Under the pieces are notes generated by a model. That model did not search any database and was not told where the DNA came from. It was given only the letters and a program-made list of their open reading frames with translations. Both the position numbers and the translations under genes were made by a program. Below, piece by piece: positions 28,352-38,383 of a stretch of 64,000 nt of DNA (positions within the stretch are counted from its first letter, which is position 1; each line of letters begins with the position of its first letter). This DNA is from Sulfurimonas sp. (GTDB lineage: Bacteria > Campylobacterota > Campylobacteria > Campylobacterales > Sulfurimonadaceae), in NCBI GenBank assembly GCA_016744115.1, contig JADGEZ010000006.1, positions 1 through 64,000 of the forward strand, given 5' to 3'.

Positions 28352-28704
28352 GTAAACAAACAAAACTAAAAAGGATGTACACCATGAACCAGTACTACAA
28401 GTATAAATACTTAGACTTAGAGATAAGAGCAGTAGAGGGTATTAATATCGTTGTAAATGAAGCAATAGATAACCTCTTAATTGATATTGAAAATATAAAA
28501 GGTAAAAAGGAGCGTATGACTATGATGTTAGATTTTATGCTAACTACAAGGGTACAAATGAATTTACTAGGTCGTGCCATATCTTCACTAGATGGATGCA
28601 ACAATACTTTTAACTTGAATGGGGATAAGTTGCCAAATAAACATATAAAACCTCACTCAGATAATGAGTTTAAGAAGCAGCACATAAAGTTTAGAGTTGG
28701 ATAA
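28348..28704 (+). CDS. Hypothetical element protein
   Basis: The ORF track begins at 28333; ATG at 28348 is coupled to the upstream stop. Confidence 0.5.
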   Translation: MSKQTKLKRMYTMNQYYKYKYLDLEIRAVEGINIVVNEAIDNLLIDIENIKGKKERMTMMLDFMLTTRVQMNLLGRAISSLDGCNNTFNLNGDKLPNKHIKPHSDNEFKKQHIKFRVG

Positions 28705-29135
28705 TACTGATCATCTAGTAGAAAGTAATAGCTACTTCACTTTTATGTAGCTATTAGATGTAAATATCGGATAGACTTCATACAAAAAAATATTCAATAA
28801 CAAAACCCACACACTACAAAATCAAACCATCAATAGAAATCATTTAAGGTACTTTGGAGCTTTTTTTGTGTTGGGAGAGTGGCAAGACGCCCACAAAAAA
28901 ACTATTTATCATCTTTTAAAAGTCACCCCTTTTTATCTTACCGTAGGTACTTTGGGGGGAATTGTTAAAAAAGAGGGGAAATAAGGAAAAATCAACCCTT
29001 GATAATCTATCTCGTAGGTTTTAATAATATGAGCTACAATCTTGAATATTTAAGGAGTTTTAGCAAAAGTTTTTTAAACAGCTAATAAAACTTAATATGC
29101 TACAATCGCATACAAATAGCTATCAAAGGATATTT

Positions 29136-29333
29136 ATGCACACTATAAAATTACAAGTAGATGATACAATATACAATGATATTATAAAAAGCGGTGTAAA
29201 TATACAAGAAGAGTTAAAGAATGCACTCCATAAACTTATATATAAAACAGAGCATAAAATAGCAAGTGATATAAATCAATCCATGCAAGATATAAAGCAA
29301 GGTAAATCTAAGCCAATCTCAGAGCTACTATAG
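29136..29333 (+). CDS. Antitoxin-like small protein
   Basis: MHTIKLQVDDTIYNDIIKSG...SMQDIKQGKSKPISELL resembles type II antitoxins; no partner toxin adjacent. Confidence 0.4.
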   Translation: MHTIKLQVDDTIYNDIIKSGVNIQEELKNALHKLIYKTEHKIASDINQSMQDIKQGKSKPISELL

Positions 29334-29367
29334 TATTAAATGTTATAAAAGATATAAATCCATAAAA

Positions 29368-29389
29368 AAAGGACACCTAAAAGTACACC
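29368..29389 (+). promoter_or_regulatory. Putative integrase arm-type sites (right)
   Basis: AAAGGACACC at 29368 and AAAGTACACC at 29380; same 12-bp phasing as the left pair. Confidence 0.5.
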
Positions 29390-29434
29390 TTTTAAAAACA
29401 CAGCTACTTTAAGCCCCTACAGTAGGCAAACCTT

Positions 29435-29451
29435 GCACAATCAAATTTTAT
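29435..29451 (+). repeat. Right attachment-site repeat
   Basis: GCACAATCAAATTTTAT, identical to 21403-21419. Confidence 0.8.
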
Positions 29452-29452
29452 T

Positions 29453-29491
29453 AAAAAAGAAAGCCCTTAACAAGGAAGAACTTTCTTTTTT
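29453..29491. terminator. Bidirectional terminator downstream of pflA and the right att repeat
   Basis: AAAAAAGAAAG...CTTTCTTTTTT inverted repeat with inner CCTT-AAC-AAGG. Confidence 0.7.
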
Positions 29492-29494
29492 ATC

Positions 29495-31858
29495 TTATAA
29501 ATCTTCCATTGAACTTTTGGCAAGATTTGCCCATGGGGATGAGCTATCGGCGTCTATAGACTTTTGGTAGGCTTCTTTTGCTTCATCGTTCCTCCAAAGT
29601 TTTGATAGTATTGAACCGAGTAAATATTTTTGTCTTGCTCTGTTTGATTTTTTTAGATTGACCTTGTCAAGGGAGAGGATTATATCCAAAGCTTTATCTA
29701 GGTTTTGCATATTTAAGTAAGCCTGATACATCGTAAACTCTACAAAAGGACTTTGAGCAAAAGAAGAAGATGAATTTTGAATTTTAGCAACCTCCTCTCC
29801 ATATTTTATGACAAGATTGTCATCTTTAATATCATTTCCCATACTCATTACTGATACATATCTCTCTATATCTTTATAATCTCTTTTAAATATTTTTTGA
29901 ATATTTACAATTGCTTTTAATAATTTATCATTTTTCTCTAGCCTTTGATAGGTATCAAATATAATTCTATATATATCTTTGTATTTTGAATCCTTTTCAT
30001 CTGCGATTAATAGCATTAACTCCTCTGATGCTTCTATAACATTACTATAATTCCCAGTTGCAAAATCTACTTTGATATACCTGTATAACCATAATTTTCT
30101 CAAATTCAAGTCTTTAGACTTTAAATTTCTAGCTGAAACCTCTTTTGATAAACTATAATTACCCCCCATCATAGAACATTCATATATCCCTTCATCCCAT
30201 TCGTTTGAAAGTGTAATATTATAATCATTTGAGATATTTAAAACCTCTCTACATTCTTTATTTTTTAATGCTAACTTCATAACAGCAATAGCTGAATCAA
30301 CTATAATATCCTCTTTATCTTCGTAAAATTCTGCGTCAAGTTCTATTATAGACTCTTTCATGTCCAATACAAGAGAATATTTTTTATTTTCAAACAGTAA
30401 CTTTGCCTTTTCATATACGGCACGATTTCCTATAGTATCAGTATCATAGACTTCTATGAGATTATCTAACTCTTGTAATTTCACTGAATAGTTTGCATCA
30501 TTAGTATCAAAAAAGAGAGCATCCTTTGCCACCTCTACCATCTCAATAAATAAGCCATCATCATATTGACTAATATAATCATTTAATGCTAAAAGTGCTT
30601 TTTGTTTATCCTCAGTTTTTGATAGCCAAATTGCTGTATCTTTTAATAAGTTCTCATATTCATCATGTTTATTATCCGTAGCATCTACTATTGATTTTGC
30701 GATTGCAGCAGCGGTACTGTACTCTTTTTCATCAGCAAATTTATACATCATATCTAAGGTATTTGCTAAATTTTTCATAAAAAAATCTGATTGAGTATTT
30801 ACAATTTTCATAATATACTCTGATGCCTTTGTTTTATTACTATCATGTATAACTTTATAATTTGCAAGTCTGTATGCAGCACTTAAGGCTATTTCAACCT
30901 CTTTAGTTTCATCTAGTGCTTTTTTATAATAGTACAAAGCTTTAGAAGCTCCACCATCTCTCTCTAGCATCTCTGCTTTGTAGATGTATGCCCATTCAAC
31001 TTGTATCGAATTTTCATGTTCATTAAATAATCTATCAAAAAAATAATCAGCATCACTACTCATACCCACTTCTGCATAAGCTTTAGCAACCAAGGCTAAG
31101 ACCTCTGGTATATTTTCATCTGAAGAGTATTCTCTTAAAAACTCTTTAGACAAAGAAATAACATTATCGTTATCATTTAATTTTGTATATATTTTAATTT
31201 TATAGTAGATAAATTCAGTATTAAAAAGTGAGGAAGGAAACTCTTCAATTGCCTCATCAACTAATTCTAAACATAGTTCATATTTTTCTTCCTTATAGAA
31301 TTTTTTTATTTTTAAATAATCAGTAACATCACCTACTCTTTTAAGATGGACAGGATTACCTTTTATATCTAAACTTCCAACAAAGGGTAGCATATTTGAA
31401 GCTGAATGGTAAGGAAAGTTTATCGCTTTTTGTGATGGATTTTCTTCTTTAATATATGGAAGTATTTCCTTATATCCTACTATCATCCAATGATCTGAAA
31501 TTTTTGCATTTGCTTTATAAACAGTTTCATCTTTTGTCATGTCAAAAACCATAGGATAGAGTTTAATTTTTTTAAAAGGGGTAATTATTAAAAAAAATGT
31601 GTCTTTTTTAATTTTATTTTTAATTTTGAAAAAACTATTTTGTAAATTTTTAATTTTAACTGAGGGTCTTTGATTAAATGCACATACCACTTTTGTAACT
31701 ATATCAAAGTCATCTATTATCTCTTGACAAAGAAAAGACTTAGGATTTTTTAGATGCAAGGTCGAATACTGTTGAAAATCCTCTTTTGCTCCGCTGAGAG
31801 TTATCTCAAGAGAAAAGAGATTCAAAGAGAGTAAAAAGAAGAGTAAATATTTTAACAA
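29495..31858 (-). CDS. pflA: TPR-rich PflA-like flagellar motor protein
   Basis: 787 aa with TPR-like repeats, immediately downstream of nuoN as in Campylobacter (from memory). Confidence 0.7.
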   Translation of the reverse strand: MLKYLLFFLLSLNLFSLEITLSGAKEDFQQYSTLHLKNPKSFLCQEIIDDFDIVTKVVCAFNQRPSVKIKNLQNSFFKIKNKIKKDTFFLIITPFKKIKLYPMVFDMTKDETVYKANAKISDHWMIVGYKEILPYIKEENPSQKAINFPYHSASNMLPFVGSLDIKGNPVHLKRVGDVTDYLKIKKFYKEEKYELCLELVDEAIEEFPSSLFNTEFIYYKIKIYTKLNDNDNVISLSKEFLREYSSDENIPEVLALVAKAYAEVGMSSDADYFFDRLFNEHENSIQVEWAYIYKAEMLERDGGASKALYYYKKALDETKEVEIALSAAYRLANYKVIHDSNKTKASEYIMKIVNTQSDFFMKNLANTLDMMYKFADEKEYSTAAAIAKSIVDATDNKHDEYENLLKDTAIWLSKTEDKQKALLALNDYISQYDDGLFIEMVEVAKDALFFDTNDANYSVKLQELDNLIEVYDTDTIGNRAVYEKAKLLFENKKYSLVLDMKESIIELDAEFYEDKEDIIVDSAIAVMKLALKNKECREVLNISNDYNITLSNEWDEGIYECSMMGGNYSLSKEVSARNLKSKDLNLRKLWLYRYIKVDFATGNYSNVIEASEELMLLIADEKDSKYKDIYRIIFDTYQRLEKNDKLLKAIVNIQKIFKRDYKDIERYVSVMSMGNDIKDDNLVIKYGEEVAKIQNSSSSFAQSPFVEFTMYQAYLNMQNLDKALDIILSLDKVNLKKSNRARQKYLLGSILSKLWRNDEAKEAYQKSIDADSSSPWANLAKSSMEDL

Positions 31859-31884
31859 ATGCCCTTCCTTTTTTAGTTTAGTTT

Positions 31885-33393
31885 TTAGTATCCGCTATTA
31901 TACACAAAAGCAGTGATAAACTCTAAAAGAGGACTTACTGCAAAAATAGCAAAGATAGTTCCTATAGTAGCAAAACCAATAATAGACTTCACAACAAGAG
32001 AAGAATTGCCAACTATAATAGTCCCATCATTTTGCTCTAATGGTTCTTTCATAAACATATAAACTATTAGTTTAATATAATAATATCCTGCAATTGCAGA
32101 GTTAAGTGCCATAACTAAAGCTAAAACAGTATAGCCTGCTGTTACTGCTGAACTAATAAGATAAAGCTTACCCCAAAATAATGCAAAGGGTGGTAAACCT
32201 GCTAAACTTAGCATAAACAGACCCATAATCATAGCAGCAACTGGATTTGTTTGAATCATTCCTGAAAATTTCTCGTAAGAGTGATCACTTGATTGACCTG
32301 CAAGTAACTCTTTTTGACGAGACATCCATAACATTCCAAACGCACCTAAGTTCGTAGCACTAAATAAAATCCAATAAAGAAATAAAGCAGTATTTGACTG
32401 CGTTGTACCTATGAGGATAGCCGCCATTACAAAACCTGCGTGAGAGATAGAACTATACGCTAACATTCGTTTGACATCAGTTTGAACAAGCGCCCACATA
32501 TTTGACATAGTCATAGTAAGAACAACGATGATATAAAGAACAATCTCCAACCAAATAACGCCACTATGAATTAAAAATTCAAATAATCTCATTATAACTA
32601 CAAAAAGAGCAATCTTAGGAACGATTGATAAAAAACCTGCCATTGCAGCTGATGAACCCTCGTAAATATCAGGTGCCCATGTATGAAACGGAACAAGAGC
32701 TACTTTAAATCCAAATGCAGCTAGCATAAAGGCAGTTCCCACTAAAACAAAGCCAATATCAGCATAATTATTAGCAGCAAGAACACTCGCTATTTGGTTA
32801 ATCTCTACTGAACCTGTAAGTGCATAAAACACCATTGAGCCAAATGAATAAAAACCAGCAGCAAGAGCACCCATACTAAAATACTTCACCGCAGCTTCAA
32901 ATGATTTATCACGGTTGTGCATAGCAATGAGAGTATAAATTGCTAAAGAAGAGGTTTCAAGTCCAACAAAGATAAGAATTAAACTATCAGTTGCAACCAT
33001 AAACTGTAGTCCAGCAATCATAAATAAAAATAATGCAAAATACTCAGGCGTAGATGATTCATGAAAACTTTTACCAGATATTACTAATGGTAAAAAGAAG
33101 ACAGAAGCCCCCACGATAATAAGTTGAGCAAGAATAGCTAAACCATCAATGAGCATCATATCAAAAACACCCATAACCGTACCATCAGTTACAAATGTTG
33201 AAGCCGATGATAAAACAGCATTAAAATCAATAAATAAGAAAAGGATACTTAATGCCACGAACAATGTTTTGTCAAGTCCACCTTTAATAATATCTATCAA
33301 GATAATAAGAAGTGCCCCAATAACAGGTACAAGCATTGGAAAAAGAGTTATTAGATTTAACGACTCTAATGAAATATTTATAGGCTCTAACAT
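31885..33393 (-). CDS. nuoN: NADH-quinone oxidoreductase subunit N
   Basis: Polytopic antiporter-like protein; operon position. Confidence 0.93.
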   Translation of the reverse strand: MLEPINISLESLNLITLFPMLVPVIGALLIILIDIIKGGLDKTLFVALSILFLFIDFNAVLSSASTFVTDGTVMGVFDMMLIDGLAILAQLIIVGASVFFLPLVISGKSFHESSTPEYFALFLFMIAGLQFMVATDSLILIFVGLETSSLAIYTLIAMHNRDKSFEAAVKYFSMGALAAGFYSFGSMVFYALTGSVEINQIASVLAANNYADIGFVLVGTAFMLAAFGFKVALVPFHTWAPDIYEGSSAAMAGFLSIVPKIALFVVIMRLFEFLIHSGVIWLEIVLYIIVVLTMTMSNMWALVQTDVKRMLAYSSISHAGFVMAAILIGTTQSNTALFLYWILFSATNLGAFGMLWMSRQKELLAGQSSDHSYEKFSGMIQTNPVAAMIMGLFMLSLAGLPPFALFWGKLYLISSAVTAGYTVLALVMALNSAIAGYYYIKLIVYMFMKEPLEQNDGTIIVGNSSLVVKSIIGFATIGTIFAIFAVSPLLEFITAFVYNSGY

Positions 33394-34943
33394 TATTGTG
33401 CCTCCTTAGAAGTTCTAGTTATCACTATATCTTTTACAAGATTGGGGATTCTACTTTTAGCTTCGTCTGTTATAGATTTATCGTGCATAAGCTGTACTAC
33501 GGATTCTACGGAATTATTAATAGGATCTAAAACTGGTTTAGGATAAATCCCTAGCCATATAGTTATGACAGATAAAGGGATTAAAGCTAAGAGTTCTCTT
33601 TTGCTTAAGTCTGGTAAATTTTTATTTTTCTCATTTGTTACTTCACCAAAAAACATTTTTTTATACGCACTAAGCATATAGATAGCCCCAACAATGATAG
33701 CCATTCCTGCTAAAAGAGTTAAAGTATGTGATTGTTGATAAAATCCGATTAAAGATAAAAACTCACCCACAAAGTTAATCGTTAGAGGCATACCAACGGA
33801 CGCCATTAACATGAGACCAAAGATAGTTGCGTATCTAGGCATCACTGATGCTAATCCACCAAACTCTGACATTTGCTTTGTATGTCGCCTATCATAAATC
33901 ACTCCAACGAGTAAGAACAATGCACCCGAGACAACTCCGTGAGCTATCATCAAAAATATACTTCCAGTAATCCCCTCAACATTTAATGCAAAAATTCCAA
34001 GAATAATAACACCCATGTGTGAAACCGAAGAGTATGCAACAACTTGTTTAATGTCTTCTTGAGCATAAGCAACCATAGCTGTATAGACAATCATAATAAT
34101 CGCAAGTATAGCTATTGGAAACATAAAGAATGTTGCCGCATCTGGAAACAAAGGAAGAGAAAAACGGATAAATGCGTATGTACCCATTTTAAGTAAAATC
34201 GCTGCTAGTATCACCGAACCAATAGTTGGTGCTTGACCGTGTGCGTAAGGTAACCATGTATGAAATGGAAACATAGGTACTTTGACTGCAAAACCAATAA
34301 AAAAAGCAAGAAATAACCAAAGTTGAAAATTTTCAGGCAAGATAAGTCTATGCCAATCAAGAATAGCAAAACTCCAAACACCTGTAGCTTGATAATAAAA
34401 ATACGCCATAAAAAGCATACCTACTAACATCACCAATGAACCTGCAAATGTGTATAAGAAGAACTTAACAGAAGCGTAAATTCTCAAAGGTCCACCCCAT
34501 GCACCGATGATATATAACATCGGAACAAGCGATAATTCCCAAAATACATAAAAAAGAATTGCGTCAAGTGCAACAAAAACACCCACCATTGTCATTTGAA
34601 GCATTAAGAGTGTAATAATCATGTTTTTGACATTTTTAGTATCGCTCAAAGAGGCAATTCCTATCATAGTAAAAAATGCAGCTAAAACAACAATAAAAAG
34701 GGAAATTCCATCTATACCAACGATATAGCTAATTCCAAAAGCTTCTATAAGAGGTACTTGCTCCATAAACTGCATACCAGAAGCATCAGAATCAAAAGAA
34801 AACCATAACCATAAAGATAAGGCAAACTCTATAGTAGCAACAGACACACCATAAGCACGCATACTATCTTTTTGAATCATAAATCCAAAAATCCCAGCTA
34901 CTGCTGGAAAGAAAATTAAAATTGATAAAATATTATCTAACAT
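33393..34943 (-). CDS. nuoM: NADH-quinone oxidoreductase subunit M
   Basis: FYVFWELSLVPMLYIIGAWGG; operon position. Confidence 0.95.
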   Translation of the reverse strand: MLDNILSILIFFPAVAGIFGFMIQKDSMRAYGVSVATIEFALSLWLWFSFDSDASGMQFMEQVPLIEAFGISYIVGIDGISLFIVVLAAFFTMIGIASLSDTKNVKNMIITLLMLQMTMVGVFVALDAILFYVFWELSLVPMLYIIGAWGGPLRIYASVKFFLYTFAGSLVMLVGMLFMAYFYYQATGVWSFAILDWHRLILPENFQLWLFLAFFIGFAVKVPMFPFHTWLPYAHGQAPTIGSVILAAILLKMGTYAFIRFSLPLFPDAATFFMFPIAILAIIMIVYTAMVAYAQEDIKQVVAYSSVSHMGVIILGIFALNVEGITGSIFLMIAHGVVSGALFLLVGVIYDRRHTKQMSEFGGLASVMPRYATIFGLMLMASVGMPLTINFVGEFLSLIGFYQQSHTLTLLAGMAIIVGAIYMLSAYKKMFFGEVTNEKNKNLPDLSKRELLALIPLSVITIWLGIYPKPVLDPINNSVESVVQLMHDKSITDEAKSRIPNLVKDIVITRTSKEAQ

Positions 34944-34946
34944 CTA

Positions 34947-36872
34947 TTAAGCTCCTAAACCAGATAAAATAGCCTGTATTTCATCCAAATATCTTACTGT
35001 AAGCCCAAAAGCCACAGCAAGTGACAATATAGTCACTAAACCTATTACCACCCATCTTAGCATAGTAGATAAGTTACCACTTTGCATTACTCTTGTATTT
35101 TCCCCTGTATTATAAAGAACACCGGCTATCCCATCTACAGTAGCATCAACGATTTTTTGATCTATCTGTTTCCAAAATACAGTTGATAATTCTCTATAAG
35201 ATTTAACTAGATATTCTTCATAAAAGTAAGGGATATAGTATTGGTTAATCAAGAGCTTATAAACAAAACTATTTTCCATTTTACTTGTTCCATCTGGAAC
35301 TTTAATATCACTAGCCATATACTTTTTATAGGCAAAGAAAATAGCTAAAATTACAAAAAGTTGCGTACCAATTGTCATAATCCAGTAAGTAAGAGCTGAG
35401 TGAACATGGTACTCCGTAGCTGGCAAGAGTTGTGTTACCATCTCAAAGAAAGTTCCTTTCATAGTAAAACCAGCGATGATTGCTAAAATCAAAAGAGGAC
35501 TTATTGCAACTAACATGAACTTATACGCTTCGTGAGGATGAAAACCTAAAGAGGTATGTCTATCTTCACCGTGAAAAATAAGTGCAATAATTCTAAAAGA
35601 ATAAAAAGCAGTTAAACCCGCAGTAAAGAGAAGCACCGTATAGATAATAAAGTGATGATCAACAAAGGCAACTTCAAGTATTAAGTCTTTTGAAAAGAAT
35701 CCAGCAAGAGGAAAGATACCTGCTAAAGCTACAGATGCTAATGTCATCATAATCATTGTAGTTTTCATTGTTTTACCAAGTCCACCCATTTTAAAAGGAT
35801 CGAGTTCATTATTCATTGCGTGCATAACATTACCAGCACCAAGAAATAAAAGTGCTTTAAAGAATGCGTGAGCCATAAGATGAAATAATGCAACCCAATA
35901 AGCACCAAGCCCAGCAGCTGCAAACATATAGCCTAACTGCGATAGTGTGGAGTAAGCGATAACTCTTTTTATATCACGATTTACAAGTGCCATAGAAGCC
36001 GCAAAAATTGCAACAAAAGCACCAAGTGAAGCGATAAACAATCCTACATGAGGGATTAAGCTATATAACTCATTTGAACGCACTACTAAGTAAACACCTG
36101 CTGTTACCATAGTCGCTGCATGAATAAGTGCAGAAACAGGAGTTGGACCCTCCATAGCATCTGCTAACCAAGTATGCAAAGGAAACTGTGCAGATTTTCC
36201 CATAGCACCTATAAACAAGAAGATACCCATCCAAGTTAAAGTCTCTTGATCTAAAAATTGCATTGCTGCAAACGCTTCAGCATATTGTAATGTTCCTGTA
36301 TTCCAAAAAACAAGAAAGATACCAATTAACATTCCAAGGTCAGCAATACGGTTCATTATAAAGGCTTCATTTGCAGCCCAAGTAGCACTCTCTTTGTGAT
36401 ACCAAAAACCAATAAGCGCCCATGAACAAAGACCAACACCTTCCCAACCGATAAAAAGACCAGCAAAGTTATCACTCATAACAAGTATCATCATTGAAAA
36501 CACAAAAGCTGACAACCATGCAAAGAAACGGTTAAATGCTTTGTCATGATCCATATAACCAATCGCATAAACATGTACAATTGTAGAGACTAAGGTAACA
36601 ACCATCATCATAGTGACAGAAATTTGATCAACTACAAAACCAAAAGGGATATAAAGATTACCCGTTTGCATCCATGTCATCATCTCAACATGAACCACTT
36701 CCCCACCGCTAAGAATATGGTTTAATAATATACTACTTGCAACAAAAGAAACAAAGAGTAATAAACTAGGGATTATTCCAGCTATGGTAGTTTTTTTACT
36801 TGCCCCTAAGGTAGCAGCAAACATTGAACCTACAAAGGGTGCAAAGAGTGCTATATATAAATATATTTCCAT
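34947..36872 (-). CDS. nuoL: NADH-quinone oxidoreductase subunit L
   Basis: GWEGVGLCSWALIGFWY, DAMEGPTPVSALIHAATMVTAGVY. Confidence 0.97.
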   Translation of the reverse strand: MEIYLYIALFAPFVGSMFAATLGASKKTTIAGIIPSLLLFVSFVASSILLNHILSGGEVVHVEMMTWMQTGNLYIPFGFVVDQISVTMMMVVTLVSTIVHVYAIGYMDHDKAFNRFFAWLSAFVFSMMILVMSDNFAGLFIGWEGVGLCSWALIGFWYHKESATWAANEAFIMNRIADLGMLIGIFLVFWNTGTLQYAEAFAAMQFLDQETLTWMGIFLFIGAMGKSAQFPLHTWLADAMEGPTPVSALIHAATMVTAGVYLVVRSNELYSLIPHVGLFIASLGAFVAIFAASMALVNRDIKRVIAYSTLSQLGYMFAAAGLGAYWVALFHLMAHAFFKALLFLGAGNVMHAMNNELDPFKMGGLGKTMKTTMIMMTLASVALAGIFPLAGFFSKDLILEVAFVDHHFIIYTVLLFTAGLTAFYSFRIIALIFHGEDRHTSLGFHPHEAYKFMLVAISPLLILAIIAGFTMKGTFFEMVTQLLPATEYHVHSALTYWIMTIGTQLFVILAIFFAYKKYMASDIKVPDGTSKMENSFVYKLLINQYYIPYFYEEYLVKSYRELSTVFWKQIDQKIVDATVDGIAGVLYNTGENTRVMQSGNLSTMLRWVVIGLVTILSLAVAFGLTVRYLDEIQAILSGLGA

Positions 36873-36875
36873 CTA

Positions 36876-37184
36876 TTATCCTTTCATTGATGACATTTGA
36901 TCTAGGTCGATATTGCTATGGCGTTTATGCCATACAATCAACAAGCCTAATCCTACTGCAACTTCTGATGCAGCAATAGCGATTACAAAAAATGCAAACA
37001 TTTGTCCAGTTAAATCACCATGATAGTGAGAAATAGCAGCAAAAGCGACATTTACAGAATTGAGTAAAATCTCAGTTGCAAAAAATAGCAAAAGAAGATT
37101 TTTTCTCTTTAATACACCAATCAAGCCTATAGCAAAAAGGATTGTTGATAATACAAGATAATGATTTAATCCTATTTCCATCAT
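36876..37184 (-). CDS. nuoK: NADH-quinone oxidoreductase subunit K
   Basis: ATEILLNSVNVAF, AIAASEVAVGLGLL. Confidence 0.95.
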   Translation of the reverse strand: MMEIGLNHYLVLSTILFAIGLIGVLKRKNLLLLFFATEILLNSVNVAFAAISHYHGDLTGQMFAFFVIAIAASEVAVGLGLLIVWHKRHSNIDLDQMSSMKG

Positions 37185-37750
37185 GAAGTAACTCCTTTTT
37201 TGCTCTCTTGTATCGGCTCATCTTTACTAAGTGTTTGAGATACATCCATCTGCTTACTTGCTAAAACAATACCAGATATCATAGCAACAAGTAACATAAT
37301 TGCCGCAACTTCAAAAGGAACAAGATACTTAGTAAATAAGACCATACCAACTTCTTGAGTATTTCCAACTCCCTCAGTCATAGGATAAAGGGCAGTGATA
37401 TTATCACTTACCATTGGTGCTGCGAATATTAAAACAACTAAAACAGCTGCTAATACGCTTAAACCAAAGATAATGTACTTGTTTCCTTGTTTTTCTTTAA
37501 GTTCTCTTGTTGTGTCAAAAAACATCATACCAAAAGCATATAAAGCCATAACAGCACCAGAATATACAACGATTTGAACCGCACCTAAAAAGTCAGCACC
37601 TAGAATAAAGAAAAATGCTGATATAAATATCATCCCCGCTGCTAATGCAGTTAATGCGTGTAAGGCCTGTGATGTTGTAACCGTGATATAAAACATCGTT
37701 ATTGTCAAAAACGCAAACAGATAAAAAGCTATAGCTTCAAACATTCCCAA
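37181..37750 (-). CDS. nuoJ: NADH-quinone oxidoreductase subunit J
   Basis: DFLGAVQIVVYSGAVMALYAFGMM. Confidence 0.94.
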   Translation of the reverse strand: MGMFEAIAFYLFAFLTITMFYITVTTSQALHALTALAAGMIFISAFFFILGADFLGAVQIVVYSGAVMALYAFGMMFFDTTRELKEKQGNKYIIFGLSVLAAVLVVLIFAAPMVSDNITALYPMTEGVGNTQEVGMVLFTKYLVPFEVAAIMLLVAMISGIVLASKQMDVSQTLSKDEPIQESKKGVTS

Positions 37751-37755
37751 TCTCC

Positions 37756-38382
37756 TTAATATGATAGAGGTGTTTTTTTAACACTCTCATCTTCATGTGG
37801 TGTGATAGCACCAAAACCTTCAAACTCTTTTTGAGTACCATTTGCCATCATCTCTAGTGGAGTTAGCATACCAGTGTAGTCGATAAAATGCTCTCTTTGC
37901 TCCGAACAGTTTTCATACTCGCCACCGTGAGTAATAGCTAACTCAGGACAAACTTCAGCACAATATCCACAGAAGATACATCTCCCTAGGTTAATTGTAT
38001 ATTCGCTTACCTCTTTACGAGAATGCTCATCTATTTTTGTATCCATTTTAATACAATTTGATATACAAATTTTCTCACAAAGTCCACAACCAATACATCT
38101 CTCAGCATCAGACTCCCATAATCTCTTCATCTCATGAACAGCTCGGTATCTAGGACCAATTGGCATTTTTTCTAATGGATATTGAATAGTATGAATATCA
38201 AATTTAAGCATCTCACGCAAAACAACCCAAAGACCTACAAAAAGTTCAGCTCTAAAAGTTCTTCGCACAACTCTTGTAAACTTCGCCCAACCATCAGTAG
38301 GATATTCTGCAATATCTACTTTGAAGTATCCATCACTGCTTACATTTCTATCATTAAATGCTTCGTTTTTCATCTCTACCAC
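37756..38382 (-). CDS. nuoI: NADH-quinone oxidoreductase subunit I
   Basis: Two 4Fe-4S motifs CIGCGLCEKIC and CIFCGYCAEVCP. Confidence 0.95.
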   Translation of the reverse strand: MVEMKNEAFNDRNVSSDGYFKVDIAEYPTDGWAKFTRVVRRTFRAELFVGLWVVLREMLKFDIHTIQYPLEKMPIGPRYRAVHEMKRLWESDAERCIGCGLCEKICISNCIKMDTKIDEHSRKEVSEYTINLGRCIFCGYCAEVCPELAITHGGEYENCSEQREHFIDYTGMLTPLEMMANGTQKEFEGFGAITPHEDESVKKTPLSY

Positions 38383-38383
38383 C

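Larger units (their letters stand above)
21403..29451. mobile_element. Integrated element (~8 kb), satellite/prophage-like
   Basis: 17-bp direct repeat GCACAATCAAATTTTAT at both ends; integrase next to the left end; phage-type small genes inside. Confidence 0.8.
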
